The notes: a model not told the origin generated them from the sequence alone. A stretch of DNA of 64,000 nt from Eutypa lata (GCA_022661535.1 JAKULF010000005.1:1054001-1118000), one strand, 5' to 3'. Shown: positions 11,490 to 25,600, counted from the first letter of the stretch. Program-made: numbers and translations.

Positions 11490-12777
11490 GGTGATACTGT
11501 CCCTCTTTACAATCACTTGGTGTCAAATGCAACAAATGGTATCAAAGAAGAATGATAGGTAGAAAGCATACGAAGGGCAATTGATAGCAACTGATGAAAT
11601 CACGAAATGATGCCTTTTCCCACCTATTGACCCACTTGAAGATAGGCAGGTCATTAAGGTATGGCACTTGAGTGTGCGTTGGAGACTAGCTGAACTCGAA
11701 ATATAGTTTAGCCGCGATAAAATAAATATTAATTGCAAAGTGAATATAATTACTTATCGGGGGTGTTGGTATTTTAACCGTAAGATGTTGGGGCTCTGAG
11801 TCAATGCAAGAACCCCGCCCCTGTGTAACCATTCTTGGATCCCAGGATCCTACTCCCCGTTGCATAGACATGAACTTGGAGTGTAACATCACTATCCAAC
11901 TTATCACGAGATGTCACGTCGTACCAACTTCTAGGGCGCAGTCCGGCCTTGGCTTTCATTGGTAAGTATCACTACAGTTTATCTCTTCGTGAACTATGGC
12001 CACATTAGCCTGGGCCACATGCAGTTGTGTTGCAATTACTACCGAATGTTTACCATATTCAGGGGATTAAAGGATGACGAGGCTAAACATGACGAAGATA
12101 AGAGGGTTGCATTGCGAAAACAGCTGAGAAAGTTGCCCAGCAGAGTAGTACTCGCTGTTTATAACGGTACAAACATGCTAGCATAAGGCACATAACCCAC
12201 GTCAGCGGCATAGCTGTTTGGAAAAGCTATTGATTGTGTGGATACATTGGTTCAATCCCGAGACGAATGATAGTGATGCTATGCATTCACTACATGGCAA
12301 GCCGAAACGATATGCCAAGCAAGACTATGTAGGCTTTGGATAAGTCGGTATTACATACATATGCACATTATGTAACACTTAATACAAGGCCGCGCTTAGT
12401 GTGGTTTAAGCACTGCGTAACACATTATTCTGTGTTGTTTAATATTAAATACATCTTCTAAGGTTCGATGTTCTCCTATAAGTTCCAATAGTAATGAACT
12501 ATTTAGATTTAGTAACAACAGGCAAGAGAAGGGAACTAACTAGTTATTTATTTTCAATTCACTTTTGTTTTGCGTTGCCGGTCGAAACAACGACGCATCT
12601 AGCCTCTGGTTTTTCGCCCAAAGGCGTTTAAAGCTATTTATAGAAATCACGAGTGTCCTAAGCTTGTACAACTAGACCAATAATTATCCGGCGGCTATAT
12701 TCATCTCCAAAGAGACTTGGCAAAGTCCAAATAATCTTCATTCATAATGTAGTAACTCTTATACCTCACGTTGCGTG
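11490..12777. other. Intergenic region
   Basis: Promoter side of the P450 and 3' side of the membrane-protein gene. Small frames here (for example 11959-12186) show no family features. Confidence 0.5.
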
Positions 12778-14169
12778 TTATGTCCTTCGTAGGCTGTCTA
12801 GCTCAACCCCGTCTGTATGAATTTGCTTTTGCTTCTGGTTTGGGGCTTGCAATTCGCCTGTCGACAAGATGGTGTTTGAATCCGGTATGAGATCACGCTC
12901 ATGCATCTGTTGATACGGCATGTTGTGTGCCCGTGACGACCGTCTCCAGGAATCATAGTCGCCCCCTTGGCTTGGCCGTCTGAGCCATTGTAGTGATGTT
13001 CCGGCCCAAGCTCGGAAAGAGGAGCGAACCTTGTGTAGGTCCACCGATTGAATCAGCTTGGGAATAGCCGGGACGCCAAAGACCAGGTATCCACACGTGG
13101 CCTCCCCGACACTCCAAAGTCCCATAGACGCAAAGTTGTAGGTCGCATCCGGTGATTCAAGGTGATGGACCGTCATCACTAGGCGTGCACCCGCAGTAAT
13201 ACAAGCTCTAAACAGGATGAAGGTTAGTCTAGCAAAATGTTGTGGTATTATATAAGGTAAACATGAGACATACACGACACCGACCGCGAAAATAACAGAA
13301 ATTCCGACTTTTCTGGACTTATGCATCCGAAGCTTCCATATAATCTTTTGAGGGAGCACAAGTATAACAAGATCGAAGACCAGGTTCAGGACGGCGGAAA
13401 CTAGATTGGATGCCCGCGTGTTTACGTGTTTCTGTGGATTGGGTATCGTGACATCCCAGATGGCTGCACGGGGAGTGATGGCAGTATTGACGATTATGAT
13501 GGACACGATGAACCAAAGAGCATTGGTCCACAGAACAGCGTGACATCCCCAGAAGAAGACGTCATGTTTACCCTTGGGTGAAAAGATGCGCAACCATTCC
13601 AGTAGGATGGCTGATTTGATTAGCAGCATGGAGGCGCCGTATAGCTGCGAGATTATGAACGCGGGCTAGTTAGGTCAATTAGATTGATATAACAGCGGAA
13701 TGAATACAAGAACAGTCTCACATGTAAAAATCGAGATAGGTCTTTGACCCGTATATCCCACTGATGAACGAAAAGTCCAGGGAATTTAGTAAGCTGATAC
13801 AGAAAGTACAGCCATGCGATATATATTGCCTACTTATTGTCAGTTGATGCGCAGCTAATGGCTTGAATATCGCGCTCACGAATGACCCCAATGCACACCC
13901 TCAGATTAACATGAAATATTAGCATAACGTCCGTAGATACACATAGGATTGTCTGCATTCTTACAGTCTGCTATGTGAAGAGTTCTGATCCTTGAGTACA
14001 GACGAAGGGAGAGAACAACCACTGAAATTACCGTGCAAATAGCCAAAGCAACGTGGACAGCGTAATTCCCGTTTGGTGGATGGTCGAAATTAGTGTTAAT
14101 GCCCCCTGGAGGGGTAAGGGCTGGCCCGTTGAGGAACGCCTCGAGCTGTTCCAGTGACAGACTGTCCAT
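12778..14169 (-). CDS. Rhodopsin-domain (PTH11/SAT4-like) seven-helix membrane protein
   Basis: Five exons (minus): 14169-13965, 13899-13880 (20 nt), 13829-13722, 13644-13274, 13207-12778; 377 aa. Recognisable segments of the fungal rhodopsin-domain family are FVHQWDIRVKDL after helix 2, KSAILLEWLRIF in helix 3, NLVFDLVILVLPQKIIWKL, FAVGVVACITAGARL and LWSVGEATCGYLVFGVP. About seven hydrophobic helices are followed by a polar, basic C-terminal tail of about 90 residues. Members are plasma-membrane proteins of mostly unknown role, some receptor-like (PTH11 in appressorium signalling). An upstream in-frame ATG at 14208 is possible. Its position between P450 and SDR genes, in the same orientation, suggests co-expression with the cluster (inference); a role in sensing or self-protection is speculation. 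Confidence 0.8.
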
Positions 14170-14679
14170 ATTGTGTGTTAAAACACGAGATTGAATGACT
14201 AATGACAAGGTTGGAGTTTCTTTAATACATCATAAGGAATGGAAAAATACGATGATGATATGAGGACCTGGGTAGTTATTTGTACAATTTAAGGAGGCCT
14301 GGGCCATAAGAAAGTGCGCCAACTAACATACCGTACAAGGCCTAGGAATTCATTGCCTGATGTAACCCCCCTCTTTCGTCCCTGATGTAGCTAATGAGGG
14401 GTCCAGAGCAGTAAGCGGACGCATGACATACTGTGCCTTAATCCTTTCGGTGGAAGTGGGTTTCAAGATGAACGGGAACATATGCAAGCTCTTGGGAGAG
14501 CTGTCAGTCATAAAAGAGGAAAATATGATTATTCAACAGTTCGAGGTGACTACTTCGTACAAGTATACAAATAATGCTAGCATTACGCAACACCATCGTA
14601 GCGGTCTAAATCCCAATCGCTCGTCTGTTTTCAACATGGATACGTGGGAAGTAAAGCTATCTGGTTCCCGTCTAATAGG
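14170..14679. other. Intergenic region
   Basis: About 510 bp between the SDR stop and the membrane protein start. The forward frame 14423-14683 is not gene-like. Confidence 0.5.
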
Positions 14680-15764
14680 CTAATGATCTAGCTCCTTGAT
14701 GATATCCTCCACATGCGCAAAACGAAGCTCATGCATTGTCTCCTGCCACAACACTTCTGTAATCTCCCTTCCCTGTGATGTGTAAACGATAGGTGCCATG
14801 CTACAATGCTGCTGATCAGTGAATTTCTTTTGAACTGCAATAAGATGACATACGGTTTGAGTCTATTGTCTCCAATATAATGCCCATGCCCCTCTTGGCC
14901 AGGCTTTACTGTGGCGTAGGTGATGACTCGCGCGCCAACAGTTGCTGGACGTCCAACAATGCAAACAAACAATCTAACTATGGGTGCAATTACAGCAGGG
15001 CCTCCTCTATTGAGGTCGGTCCCGTGGCATAAACCAGGGGTGGCTGCGGTCACGATAGCTACATTGGCAGAAACACGTTTTGCCAGTTCGGTCAAAAATA
15101 GTTGGCCAAGTAGCTTTGTAGTATAGTATTGGTTGCCCCTATCGAATTGGCGGTTGTCGAGGGCAGAAAGAAAGGGCCTGGAGTTTCGCTCATGCTCGAA
15201 CTTCGCCCAGCAAGCAGTCTCTGACGAAACGAGTACGAGATGCCCCGGCGATGGTGTCGATCTTCGAGATTTCAGAATCGGTAGGAGTAGAATGGCTAAG
15301 AGGGCGTTGGAAAGATAATTGACTTGGAGGATCTCTTCATGCCCGGTATCTGGATTCAGCGTATATCTGTCACTGGAAACTCCAGCATTTAGCACAACAA
15401 TATCTAAATGATCCAAGCTCTTCACGCGCTCGACGAAAGCCGTGATGGATTCATAGGAGTTCAGATCTAACTTCCAGATTTGGATGGCGTCGACGGCAAG
15501 ATTCCGATCCTTGGACATGTTCGCCTTAGCAGTCTGGCCCTTGGCCTCATTGCGTACAGCAACAATCAGTTTACTCAAGCCGAGATCCAGGAGCTGACGG
15601 CTGCATTCTAGTCCCAGCCCGGAATTCGATCCCGTGACTATAGCTGTTCGGCCTCTCAGGTTTGCATCGTCTGGTGAAAGCACAGAAGGGGTCACGAAAA
15701 ACTGTCGATAGAAAAAATTCGAGAAGCTTGCTTCTTTGTCAGGGGATATTCCAAGGTCCGTCAT
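14680..15764 (-). CDS. Short-chain dehydrogenase/reductase
   Basis: Two exons (minus): 15764-14854 and 14800-14680; 53 bp intron; 343 aa. Reading through the intron gives a spurious C-terminus; splicing yields a tail containing TSQGREITEVLWQET and ending EDIIKELDH, typical of the fungal retinol-dehydrogenase-like SDR group. Motifs: TGSNSGLG cofactor loop (residues 44-51), NAG (126-128), catalytic Ser near 180, Tyr213 and Lys217 in YYTTK. It reduces or oxidises a carbonyl/alcohol with NAD(P)(H). In the flavoglaucin, trichoxide and sordarial pathways several such SDRs act with the PKS to set the oxidation level needed for aromatisation; this is the only one in this window. It is divergent from the cupin gene over 1.5 kb. 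Confidence 0.88.
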
Positions 15765-17249
15765 GATGATAGCGTTGTGGTGGAGTACGAGGACGTGAAT
15801 ACGAAAATTTGGGAGGAAAGAGGCTGTCCTGCCTAACGTCTAGGTGGGGACATGGGATAGCTGCGAGGGGTTCGGCATTGCTTGGCGTCTCAGTAACAAC
15901 AACACTTGGGCCGGCATAGGCCGCAAGGGCCCAGAGTTACATCTGCATGTGCAGAGCCAACCCGCTCAATTACTGTGAGAATGAAGAAAAGAAGCTACGG
16001 AAATGTCGGGAAGGCTGACCTTCACCTGCGCCGCAAAGCAACAGCAGAAGACGCGAGGTTGAATACAAATAGGCATTGCATCTTAGGTTAGAGGTCGCTT
16101 GCATGCCAGCAGACGCGGCCGGATCGAACCTATAAATTGTAGGTGGGTACATGCATACATCGAATGGTACTTCAAGGTTGTCCATAGCTAACACGAAAGG
16201 TATATTCACCGTGTTCAGGATGGCGATCTCAGCATGCAATCCTACGTAGCAATATGATCAAAACGGGGGCTGAAATGATATTCCAGGGGGCTGCAGGGGA
16301 CATACGCTAACTGTAACTATGATCCCGGACCAACGGCTAGGACTCTGAAAGAAGACGAAGTACCCACGGAGGTACTCGAACTAGGTCGTATGCGTCAGCT
16401 TCTCGAGACGGTAGAATCTAGCCTCTTCGTTAACTACCTGATAAGTAGCATCGGCAGTACTATTACTGTGCTCGTGACGTTTCCGTTCATACCAGGCTGT
16501 ACTGAATGACCATCCGTGTGATAATGTGCTGCATAACCATTACCAGTGCCATTACCATTGGCGTGGATCAGAGATGTGGTGGGACTCTGACCCATAGCCT
16601 AGCCCCGCAGCGGCCCCGCCTCCTACTTAACTTAGTGCAAGCTTAATCCAACCGCATCAAATTTTACAGATAATAACAAAAACAGGGAACGGGCAGCAGC
16701 CTCGCAAAGGGGTTTGACTTTCTAGCTTCTACATCCTGTAAGGTGCATGAGACGCTACGCAGCCCCTGAATCGGGCTTGAATCACTTAACAATATCAACA
16801 CGATCACACTGCGTGAGCATGAAACATCCGATATCCTACGTAGTAACCCGAATCATTTCGCCGGATTTTAGTGGCTATGAGTTACGACCATTGACAAGCG
16901 GCTACAGTGTGACTCTCTTGTAGCTACCATCGATTGCGTGTGAGTTGTTATAGCTGGAAATGGCTCTAGTACCATGCACCTCTAGAGAGCCTTGCATCAT
17001 TAAAAATGACCAACACGACGTAGTTGCTAATGACCTACTGTCAAACGCGAATTCGATTTATGCCGCATATAGCAATATTTATCTAGACACTCTTAGCAAA
17101 TCCACCGTAGTGCATTAAAAATGGCAATCTAATGTTTAACGTTTCGCAATAAACACATGCATTGCCATGTCCCGCTGTTCAAAGATCCCAACATTCTGCA
17201 ACTGGTCTTTCATTGAGTAATGTCTAGTTAGCCAACTATTACGCTGAAG
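15765..17249. promoter_or_regulatory. Divergent intergenic region between SDR and cupin genes
   Basis: 1.5 kb holding the start sides of two cluster genes. The frames at 15906-16239 are not convincing. No regulatory motif was identified with confidence. Confidence 0.35.
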
Positions 17250-17900
17250 ATGGCTGCCACTCTAGTGCCCGGTGCTGGCTTCATCACGGAGGGATTTCCT
17301 GCGCCTGGGCTCCCAAGGACCTCAAGACACATCACAGGTCACAACAATGAGGGTAAATCGGTATTTATTCATACTGACTCCGGTAGCCACTACACCCTCA
17401 TGGGAGAGCAACAAGCCATTACCAATATCCTATACTCGACTACCGAAACCCCGGTCGACCTCAATGGAGATGTCGACGTCAAACTCGCCCGAGACCAGCA
17501 GGTACGTCTTCTAATTCAAGCATCATAATGTCCAACAAGGTCTGATAAGTGACATCGTACCTAGCCCCCTTTACAGTACGAGCACGGCAGCGTAGTACGT
17601 TCAATCGATTACGGCCCAAACGTGGAGTCACCATTGCACCGATCTATCTCTCTGGGATACGCCATCGTGCTCGAGGGCGTGTTTGAGGTTACACTCGACT
17701 CCGGAGAAGCCAAAACGCTGCGCCAAGGTGATTTCCTCATCCAACGAGCAACTGCCCATAAGTGGCATAATATCACGGGTAATGGCACACTACCAGGCCG
17801 TATGCTATATATACAGTTGGGATGTAAAGATGTGGTCGTGAATGGAGAGAAAGTGGAACCGTATCTTGGAGAGTTACAGCAGTACTACAAGGAACCGTGA
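17250..17900 (+). CDS. Cupin-domain protein of polyketide salicylaldehyde clusters
   Basis: Two exons, 17250-17501 and 17577-17900; 75 bp intron; 191 aa. A single small beta-barrel: cupin motif 1 is PLHRSISLGYAIVLEG and motif 2 is GDFLIQRATAHKWHN. Only part of the canonical metal-binding His/Glu set is evident, as in other members of this fungal subgroup, which keep PLHRT/S and HxWxN. Close relatives by pattern are cupins found in trichoxide-, sordarial-, flavoglaucin- and annullatin-type clusters (FogC/VirC group), where they help convert the PKS product to the aromatic aldehyde or alcohol. It lies 1.76 kb upstream of the PKS on the same strand. No signal peptide, so probably cytosolic. Confidence 0.85.
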
Positions 17901-19659
17901 AGATTGACTCTGATGGAATTCAAAAGGTCCCCTAATTACATGTTTTTACCTTTATCTTCACCAATATTCTTCAATTATTCTTCTCACATGGAGTGAACCA
18001 GCTTGTCTGAATTCCAACTCAGAAACATACGATTCTATTGGGGTAGCAATTCAGTTTTTGGTATAAGCAGACTAGTAAAAAATACGAACCCACACGTTCG
18101 TTGGTGCAAGCACATCTATACCGAATGTTTATCCATCATAGAAAAGGCCAGCAGGCATGTTAGGTTTAAGTTTTTAACAAACAAGTTATTTATGCCAGTC
18201 AAATTAGTAAGTGATACCTAAGAACTTACACATACTAGCTGCCACATTTAAAAAGGGGGCAAGCTAGATATACGTTATTAAACCTAAAGCCTAAAACCTC
18301 AAGATGGTTATCTACGGTTGCGGGATTTCCACGAGGATCCTCGAAGCAAATGGGTAATAGAAGCATTTGGATAAAGAGGATATTTGATTAGCTAATACCC
18401 ACGGCCTCTAAATTTCTCATAAGTGGCACAATAATATCCCATGTCTACATCTCATTGTAGTAAATTCTCACATTTGACATAATGCGTAAATACGCCGCTA
18501 ATGATCTTCACCGCAGTGGAGAATGATGGTATCAATTTCTCCAGTTAGGGTACGACCGAACTGTATTGTAGCCGTCAAATAGGATTTGTGTAAAGAGAGG
18601 CAATGTATGAACCCATGTGCTGGACTAGTAAGTCATGGAAGAGCATAAGCACGACTGATATGAAACTATGGGAGGTCAAATAGCATGTATTGTGATTAGC
18701 CTCTCTCTTCTAGTGCGTCACAGAAGCCACCTGCGTCACGTCAAAGTCAAGGCGCATATGTTATCCTAAATGAGATGGTCCGGTGCGTCGGAGGTCAGCA
18801 CGGCTGCGATGTCGTGAGACTAAAGGATCAAGGTAAGTCACCCTGTAACTATGCAATATATCTGCCTATGTTACAAAACATTGCCAACACTAGGTTCAGG
18901 GGCTGTATATCCGGCATCAAGATCTGAAAGGGGCGCCAGGGTGTACAAATCTTGACGTTCATGTAACGGTAAAATATAGTTACATCCTTCTCCAAGTACT
19001 TATATCAGAACAAGTACAACGAAAGGATGATTTATACCGGGTCACATGCGGCACGTGTGGGTTGTAATGTAATGCAGATGCGAGCCGCGCAAGTGGCGTG
19101 CGTGCATGAGTCTTGGCGCTACTTAGGCGATCCTTCGACGAGAACCAACTACAGATTATACAAGAGATCAATACCAGTTCTATATCCGATGCAGTTCTAC
19201 GGCACGGCTATTATGGAGCACACAGTTTGCTCCGGCATGCAGCAAATATAGTTTCAACCTGTAATAACATGCAGTCGAATAAATGATAATCTACCAACGG
19301 TATCCTGATAGTGGCGGGACGTATAGCTATGTCCAGATACATAGAACCACGTACCAAATACGTGTACATGCTGAATCATGGGACGTGGAATAGAGACAAA
19401 GAGGTGTTGGGCAACCTCATGCGAGGCCTTCCTGGGGGGCTCAGGAAGCAAGGAAGGCGGCAAATCGAGTGCCTTGTTATGTGGGTTGTTATCTGTTGAT
19501 AGCGATATTAGCGATGATGGCAATGATATGAATATAGTATAAATGGAAATATTGTAAGAGTATATATTAAAATCACAACGGCTTGGAGTCATGCCCAGAT
19601 CGTGCTAATTACTCTAAAATATCTTATAAATCCAATCTTAGAAGGGGGCTGCTAGAAAG
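17901..19659. other. Intergenic region upstream of the PKS
   Basis: 1.76 kb, AT-rich. Small frames on both strands (for example 19254-19592) show no recognisable family. It should hold the PKS promoter. Confidence 0.45.
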
Positions 19660-22600
19660 ATGCCAGGCATGCATCCCACAGTAGTGCCGGCTACGGCGTT
19701 GAGTGATAATGAGTCCCCTGAGTATTCACTCAAAGATGGGCTCATTGTATCATGCGAAGATCCTATATGCATTGTCGGAATGGGTATGCATGTATTAAAT
19801 CTGTTTTGACTTCTTTATACTGTATTTTGTTTGCTCCTCGCTGACCTTATCCATTCCATATATTAGCGTGCCATTTGCCTGGAGGCATCCGGACCTTGCC
19901 TGCTTTCTGGGATTTCATGGCCGAGAAGAAATCTGCGCAAGGCAGGGTCCCAAAGCAAAGGTACAACATCGATGGGTTCTACCACCCAGATGGGCGACGG
20001 TCCGGGGTCATGAACACGGACGGCGGGTATTTTCTGGACGAAGATATTCGCCTATTTGACAACTCTTTCTTTGGCATAAACAATCTTGAAGCTACCTATA
20101 TGGACCCGCAACAGAGGAAGCTGCTCGAAGTTGTCTTTGAATGTTTTGAGAATGCTGGTATTTCTAAGGGAGCCCTGTCCGGGTCAAATACCGGAGTTTA
20201 TGTGGGAAATTTTGTAGTTGATCATTATACGATCCAGGCGCGTGACCCTGATTACTATCACCGATATCATGCAACAGGCTCCGGGACATCTATACTATCC
20301 AACAGAATCAGTCACGTCTTTAATCTTCAGGGACCCAGGTGAGTAATCAACATAAGGCCTATATCGGGAGGTCAAAGGTTTGCGCACATTAACTAAACTC
20401 ATTCTAGCTTGACACTGGATACTGCATGCTCGTCGGCTATGTATTGCCTTCATGTTGCGGTTAATGCAATCCAGAATGGGGACTGTGAAGGAGCAATTGT
20501 CGCTGGCGCCAACTTGATTATAGCCCCAGAACAACAGCTCGGCACGATGAAAGGCGGATTTCTTTCGCCGACATCAGAGTGCCACACGTTTGAGGATACT
20601 GCTGATGGCTATGGCAGAGCTGACGCCATCAATGCGGTATATCTCAAGCGATTATCCAAGGCTACGGCAGATGGAGACAAAGTATACGCTATTATACGCG
20701 GGACCGCAATAAACGCGCAAGTTAATCTCATACTAAGATACCAATAGTTACAAAGCTCTGACAGGATCATAGGAACGGAAGCACTCTGGGGATTTCGCAG
20801 CCAAGCGTCAACCAACAAGAAACAGTCATTCGGAAAGCTTATTCCAACGCCGGCCTCAGCATCAGTGGAACCGACTATGTAGAATGCCATGGAACTGGAA
20901 CGGCTATAGGGGACCCCATAGAAGTTGAAGCCGTCTCACGCTGCTTTCCTCGCAGACGAGAACAGCCCTTGATGATCGGATCGGTAAGTTATCAACCTAT
21001 AACGTTTAAGACCTGTTGAAAAGTTACACCAACTGACATTGCATGATTCTAATTCAGGTAAAGACAAATGTCGGTCACAGCGAGGGCGCCAGTGGGCTCA
21101 CATCAGTCATCAAAGTTGCCCTTGCTTTTGAGCACGGCAGGATCCCACCTACGTATGGAGTGAGGGCGGTGAATGCCACACGTAAGAAACCTCCAACTCA
21201 AGTAGTTTTCATTTCTTGCTAATTTAAATCTCATTTCCGAAGTACGGCTTGAGGAACGAAACATAAAAATTGCCAAGACGGTAGAGCGATGGCCTAGAAC
21301 CTTGCGTCGAGCCAGCGTTAACTCTTTTGGTTACGGCGGTGCAAATGCACACGTCATACTTGAGTCCATGGAAAGCTATATGGGAACTTTGGAAGCACAG
21401 ACAACTTCCAGTGGCCTAGGCAAAGGCGATTTTCTCCTGCTCCCAGTCTCAGCCGACTCGGCACCATCGTTCAATATTCGAATGCAACAGACAATTTCCT
21501 CGATCGAAGATTGCAATTATGATTCAATTAGAAGGATTGCCTATACCCTTACTCAAAGAAGATCCGCTATGAAATACCGGGGCTTTGTTGTTGCGCATAC
21601 CAGCCCAGACAGACAACCTGTGACTGTGGTTGCTCAGTCTGGAGATGGCCGGGAAGTGTCGCCATCAGATGGAAGCCCCGTTGCATTCATCTTCACTGGG
21701 CAAGGGGCACAATACTCCGGCATGGGAAAAGAACTGTTTCAAAATGACGAAAACTTCCAAGCCACTATAGAGGAGATGGATCGGTGTCTACAGTCCCTCC
21801 CCTCCCCGTTGACACCAACCTGGAGATTGGGAGAAACTATCCTCGATGTGACAAATACCGACCTAGTGCATGATGTCATCCGTAGCCAGACACTGTGCAC
21901 TGCTATACAAGTCGCACTTGTGAACGTTCTTAGGATCTGGGGTATCACCACTACAGCAGTTGTTGGCCATTCATCTGGCGAGATCGCTGCCGCTTATGCT
22001 GCTGGGATACTTAATGCAGGTCAAGCGATATTAGCCGCATATCTTAGGGGATACTCTGTGAGTCAGCTGAAAGTGCCAGGTGCCATGATAGCAGCGGGGC
22101 TTGACTCTATTTCGGCAGAAAAGCTCATTGCAGACAACTCCCTGTTAGGCCAGGTAAACATTGCCTGTGTAAATGCACCAGGCAGTGTGACACTAAGTGG
22201 CTCCCCAAGTGGCATCCAGAGGCTCTTGGGACGTCTACGGCATCAAAAGATATTTGTACGTGAATTGAAGACTGGCGGTGTAGCCTATCATTCCCACATG
22301 ATGCAGATGGTTGGCGAGTTATATGAGTCTTTACTGAACCGTCATATTGGGGACAAAACGGATTCCATGAAGACGACAGGAGTCAATTTTTATTCGACTG
22401 CTGGATACTCTGTCAATGATGCCGAAGCTGCGAGACCACGGATTGGATCAGCAAGATATTGGCGCGACAATCTTGAGAAACCGGTTCATTTCAGCGCCGC
22501 TATTGCACGCATGGCAACCAAAGGCGCTTGCCACCTCCTGGAACTAGGGCCACACTCTGCGCTGAAGTCTCCCATCAATCAAATTCGAACCACTGTGGAT

Positions 22601-25600
22601 GCTAGCAAAAGCCTGCTGTATTATACGCCAACCCTTGTCAGAGGTCAGAATGCACTTGCAGCCATGAGGACGGCTGCCGGTAATCTATTCATCCACGGTT
22701 ATCATTTGAACTGGAGCCACGTAAATTCATTGCGTGATGTCGACCGTGTGTTGGTGCCACATATGCCTCCCTACCCTTGGGATTATTCCGCTGGGGTTCT
22801 CTGGTCGGAGCCTCGGCTTACGACCGACCTCCACAATAGAGAGTATATCCGCCACGAGCTGCTAGGGTCCCAGCAGCTTGGTGGCAATGGGGTCGACTTG
22901 AATTGGAGGAATATCATTCATATCAATGAAGTTCCCTGGTTACATGATCATAAACTCGAAGGTCGCATTGTGTTTCCGGCTGCTGGTTACATAGGAATGG
23001 TCATCGAAGCAATCTTCCAAGCAAGGGGAATCAAATGCGGATCCAAAAATCAACAATCGTCATCGGAGTTCCTCATTGAGTTTATGAATGTAGGAATAAA
23101 TTCTGCACTGATCATAGAGGAGACCAGTGGTAGCGAAGCCAGTTCGTTAGAATTACATACATCCATATCCAGACAACCCCTATCTACAGCCGCTGTATCG
23201 TCAGAGTGGCATGATTTCACCATACATAGTTGGGCACCCAACCAAACGACGACTCATTGTCGCGGTAGCGTTCGTGTCGTGGAATCCAGCGATGACATGA
23301 AACCTCTTGTTTCGGTACTCGACACGGCTGGGTACGAGACGTGGCCTATGGAAAAGTGGTATAAGAAAGCTGCCGTTGAAGGGCTTCAATTTGGTCCCAA
23401 TTTCCAATCTCTCAAATCCCTGCAAACTGACAGCACACGAGCTAGATCAGATGCAATTGCAACAGCCTCGCTTCAGCCCCCGATCAGTATACATCCAAAC
23501 CAGACTTATTATCCAATGCACCCCATCACCATCGATGCATGTCTGCAAGGTGCCATTATGGGGGGTACATGTGGAGATATTGGTAGTTTAAGGGCATACC
23601 TACCAGTGTTCATCAACTCCTGTTCAATCCGTGCTATATCAGCTCACAATCCCTTAGACACAGAGGTCGCCATACATACGCGATCACAGCAGACCGGGCC
23701 CTCTACAAAAAGAATATCCTCTACACTTGTAACAGAGGATAATGTAACTTTGATTAATTTCCAAGATGTCCGGTTGTCACTATTTGACAACAGACAGTTT
23801 GGAAGCGATGCCGAAGGTGACACGCCACTACAACGTCAGCCTTGCCTTAGGATTGTCTGGAAGCCGGATATTTATCATACGTGCCCTGGTTCTGAACAGC
23901 ATCTTGGTGAATATATGGCAATGGCAAGGAAGCGACAGCCATCCCACCTTCTCGCAGATGAGACATTGAACAACATTTTTGGTCTCCTTGAGCTTGTCAA
24001 ACACAAAAATCCTCGAATGCGCATCCTTCACATCAGGGAAGCTAATGATACCTCCATGACTTTGTTGGGGGAGTTGTTTACGGAGTCTACTGCATTCTCC
24101 CACTCCGCCACTTGGCACAGTGGCTACCTAGATGATGATGGTGCGTTGCAGTCTGATACTAGTGATGGTGCATTGTATGACATCATCGTCTACTCTGATG
24201 TGAGTTGTTTAGATCTTTTGGTCTCTTCCTATTCCCTTGGCTTCACCTCTAATAACCATTCAACAGTGTTCCAACCATACGAACTCGTGGAACAGTCTTT
24301 CTGAGACCATTGATGACTTAATAAGTGAGCACGGAATCCTCCTTGTGGGTGGGATAGGGGTAAAGAAAGCAACCTCGCACGGCTTCAGTTTCACCCACAC
24401 ACTTTCTGTGAGAAACGTCCTTCTTGCAGTGCGACAACCTCGAGAAGTTTCCTTTAGAGATAGGGACATATTGATCATTGTAAGTGGACTCCTAATCACC
24501 GCAACCGTGTTTCCAGGCTCATAACAGCGCCACTAGACACATGCGCCTTCACAAAGAATACAACGCTTTGCAGATTCTCTGAAACAGAGCTTCAACTCTG
24601 AGTTAGATGCTAGGAGTGTAAATGTGGTTGAACTCAACGAACTTGGTTGTTTCGAGATAACTCGAAGCACAACATGCTTATCCTTACTTGAAGTCGAACG
24701 AGAATTCTTGCCTTCTCTGGATGAAACTGACATGGATCGACTTCGGCAGATTACTAACATTGTAACTGACCTCATCTGGATCACTGGGGCATGTATGCTA
24801 GGTGAACCGGATCCAAATATGACGCTCTCTTCTGGACTTTCAAGAGCGTTGATGTTGGAGCATCCATCGTTGAACTTTTTTGTGATCGATGCAGGTTCTG
24901 CAATTGTATCCGAACCAGAGTGGAACCTCCTGTGTACTGCCGTAAAGCGAGTCATGGCTTGTGGCGATCACCACGGAGATAAAGAGTTCATTTATATGAA
25001 TGGCGCCCTTTACGTCAGTCGCTTCGTACCTGACGATGAGTTGAACTCCACCTTCAACCAGTGTCTTAGCAAGCACAAGGAAACAGAAAGAGTCGAACTT
25101 GGATCAATCGGCACTGCACAGCTTGCTAGCGGCCGCGTTGGTGTGACTGACACATTACACTTTCAACAACGCTCAGAAGTCGCAACACCTGTACCAGTAG
25201 GGTTTGCGGATATCGCGGTCAAGGCAGTATGTCTGAATGCGAAAGACATCTATACGATGAGCGGACGAGTGGAAACTCGCACCGGCACCACGGCTGTTGA
25301 ATTTAGTGGTATAGTCACTGCGGTTGGCCCGGATATTACACACATACAACCGGGTGACCGGGTAGCAGTCCTTTACCAGAACTATTTCTCCACATCGGAA
25401 CGAGTTCCGGCCTGGGCTGCCCATAAGATACTTCCCGGCGAAGACCCAATGGTGATACCAACACTTTTAACAGCTTACTTCACGGCGATATATGCTCTTA
25501 GATTCCGCGCAAATCTCAGGGCTGGTGAAAACGTGCTGATTCACGCTGGCTCTGGGGCTCTCGGGCTGGCCACTATATCCATTGCACAACGAATGGGCGC

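Noticed and set aside
15906..16239. Overlapping short frames on both strands upstream of the SDR
   Set aside because: No family pattern and no splice continuation; considered as a possible regulator gene and dropped.
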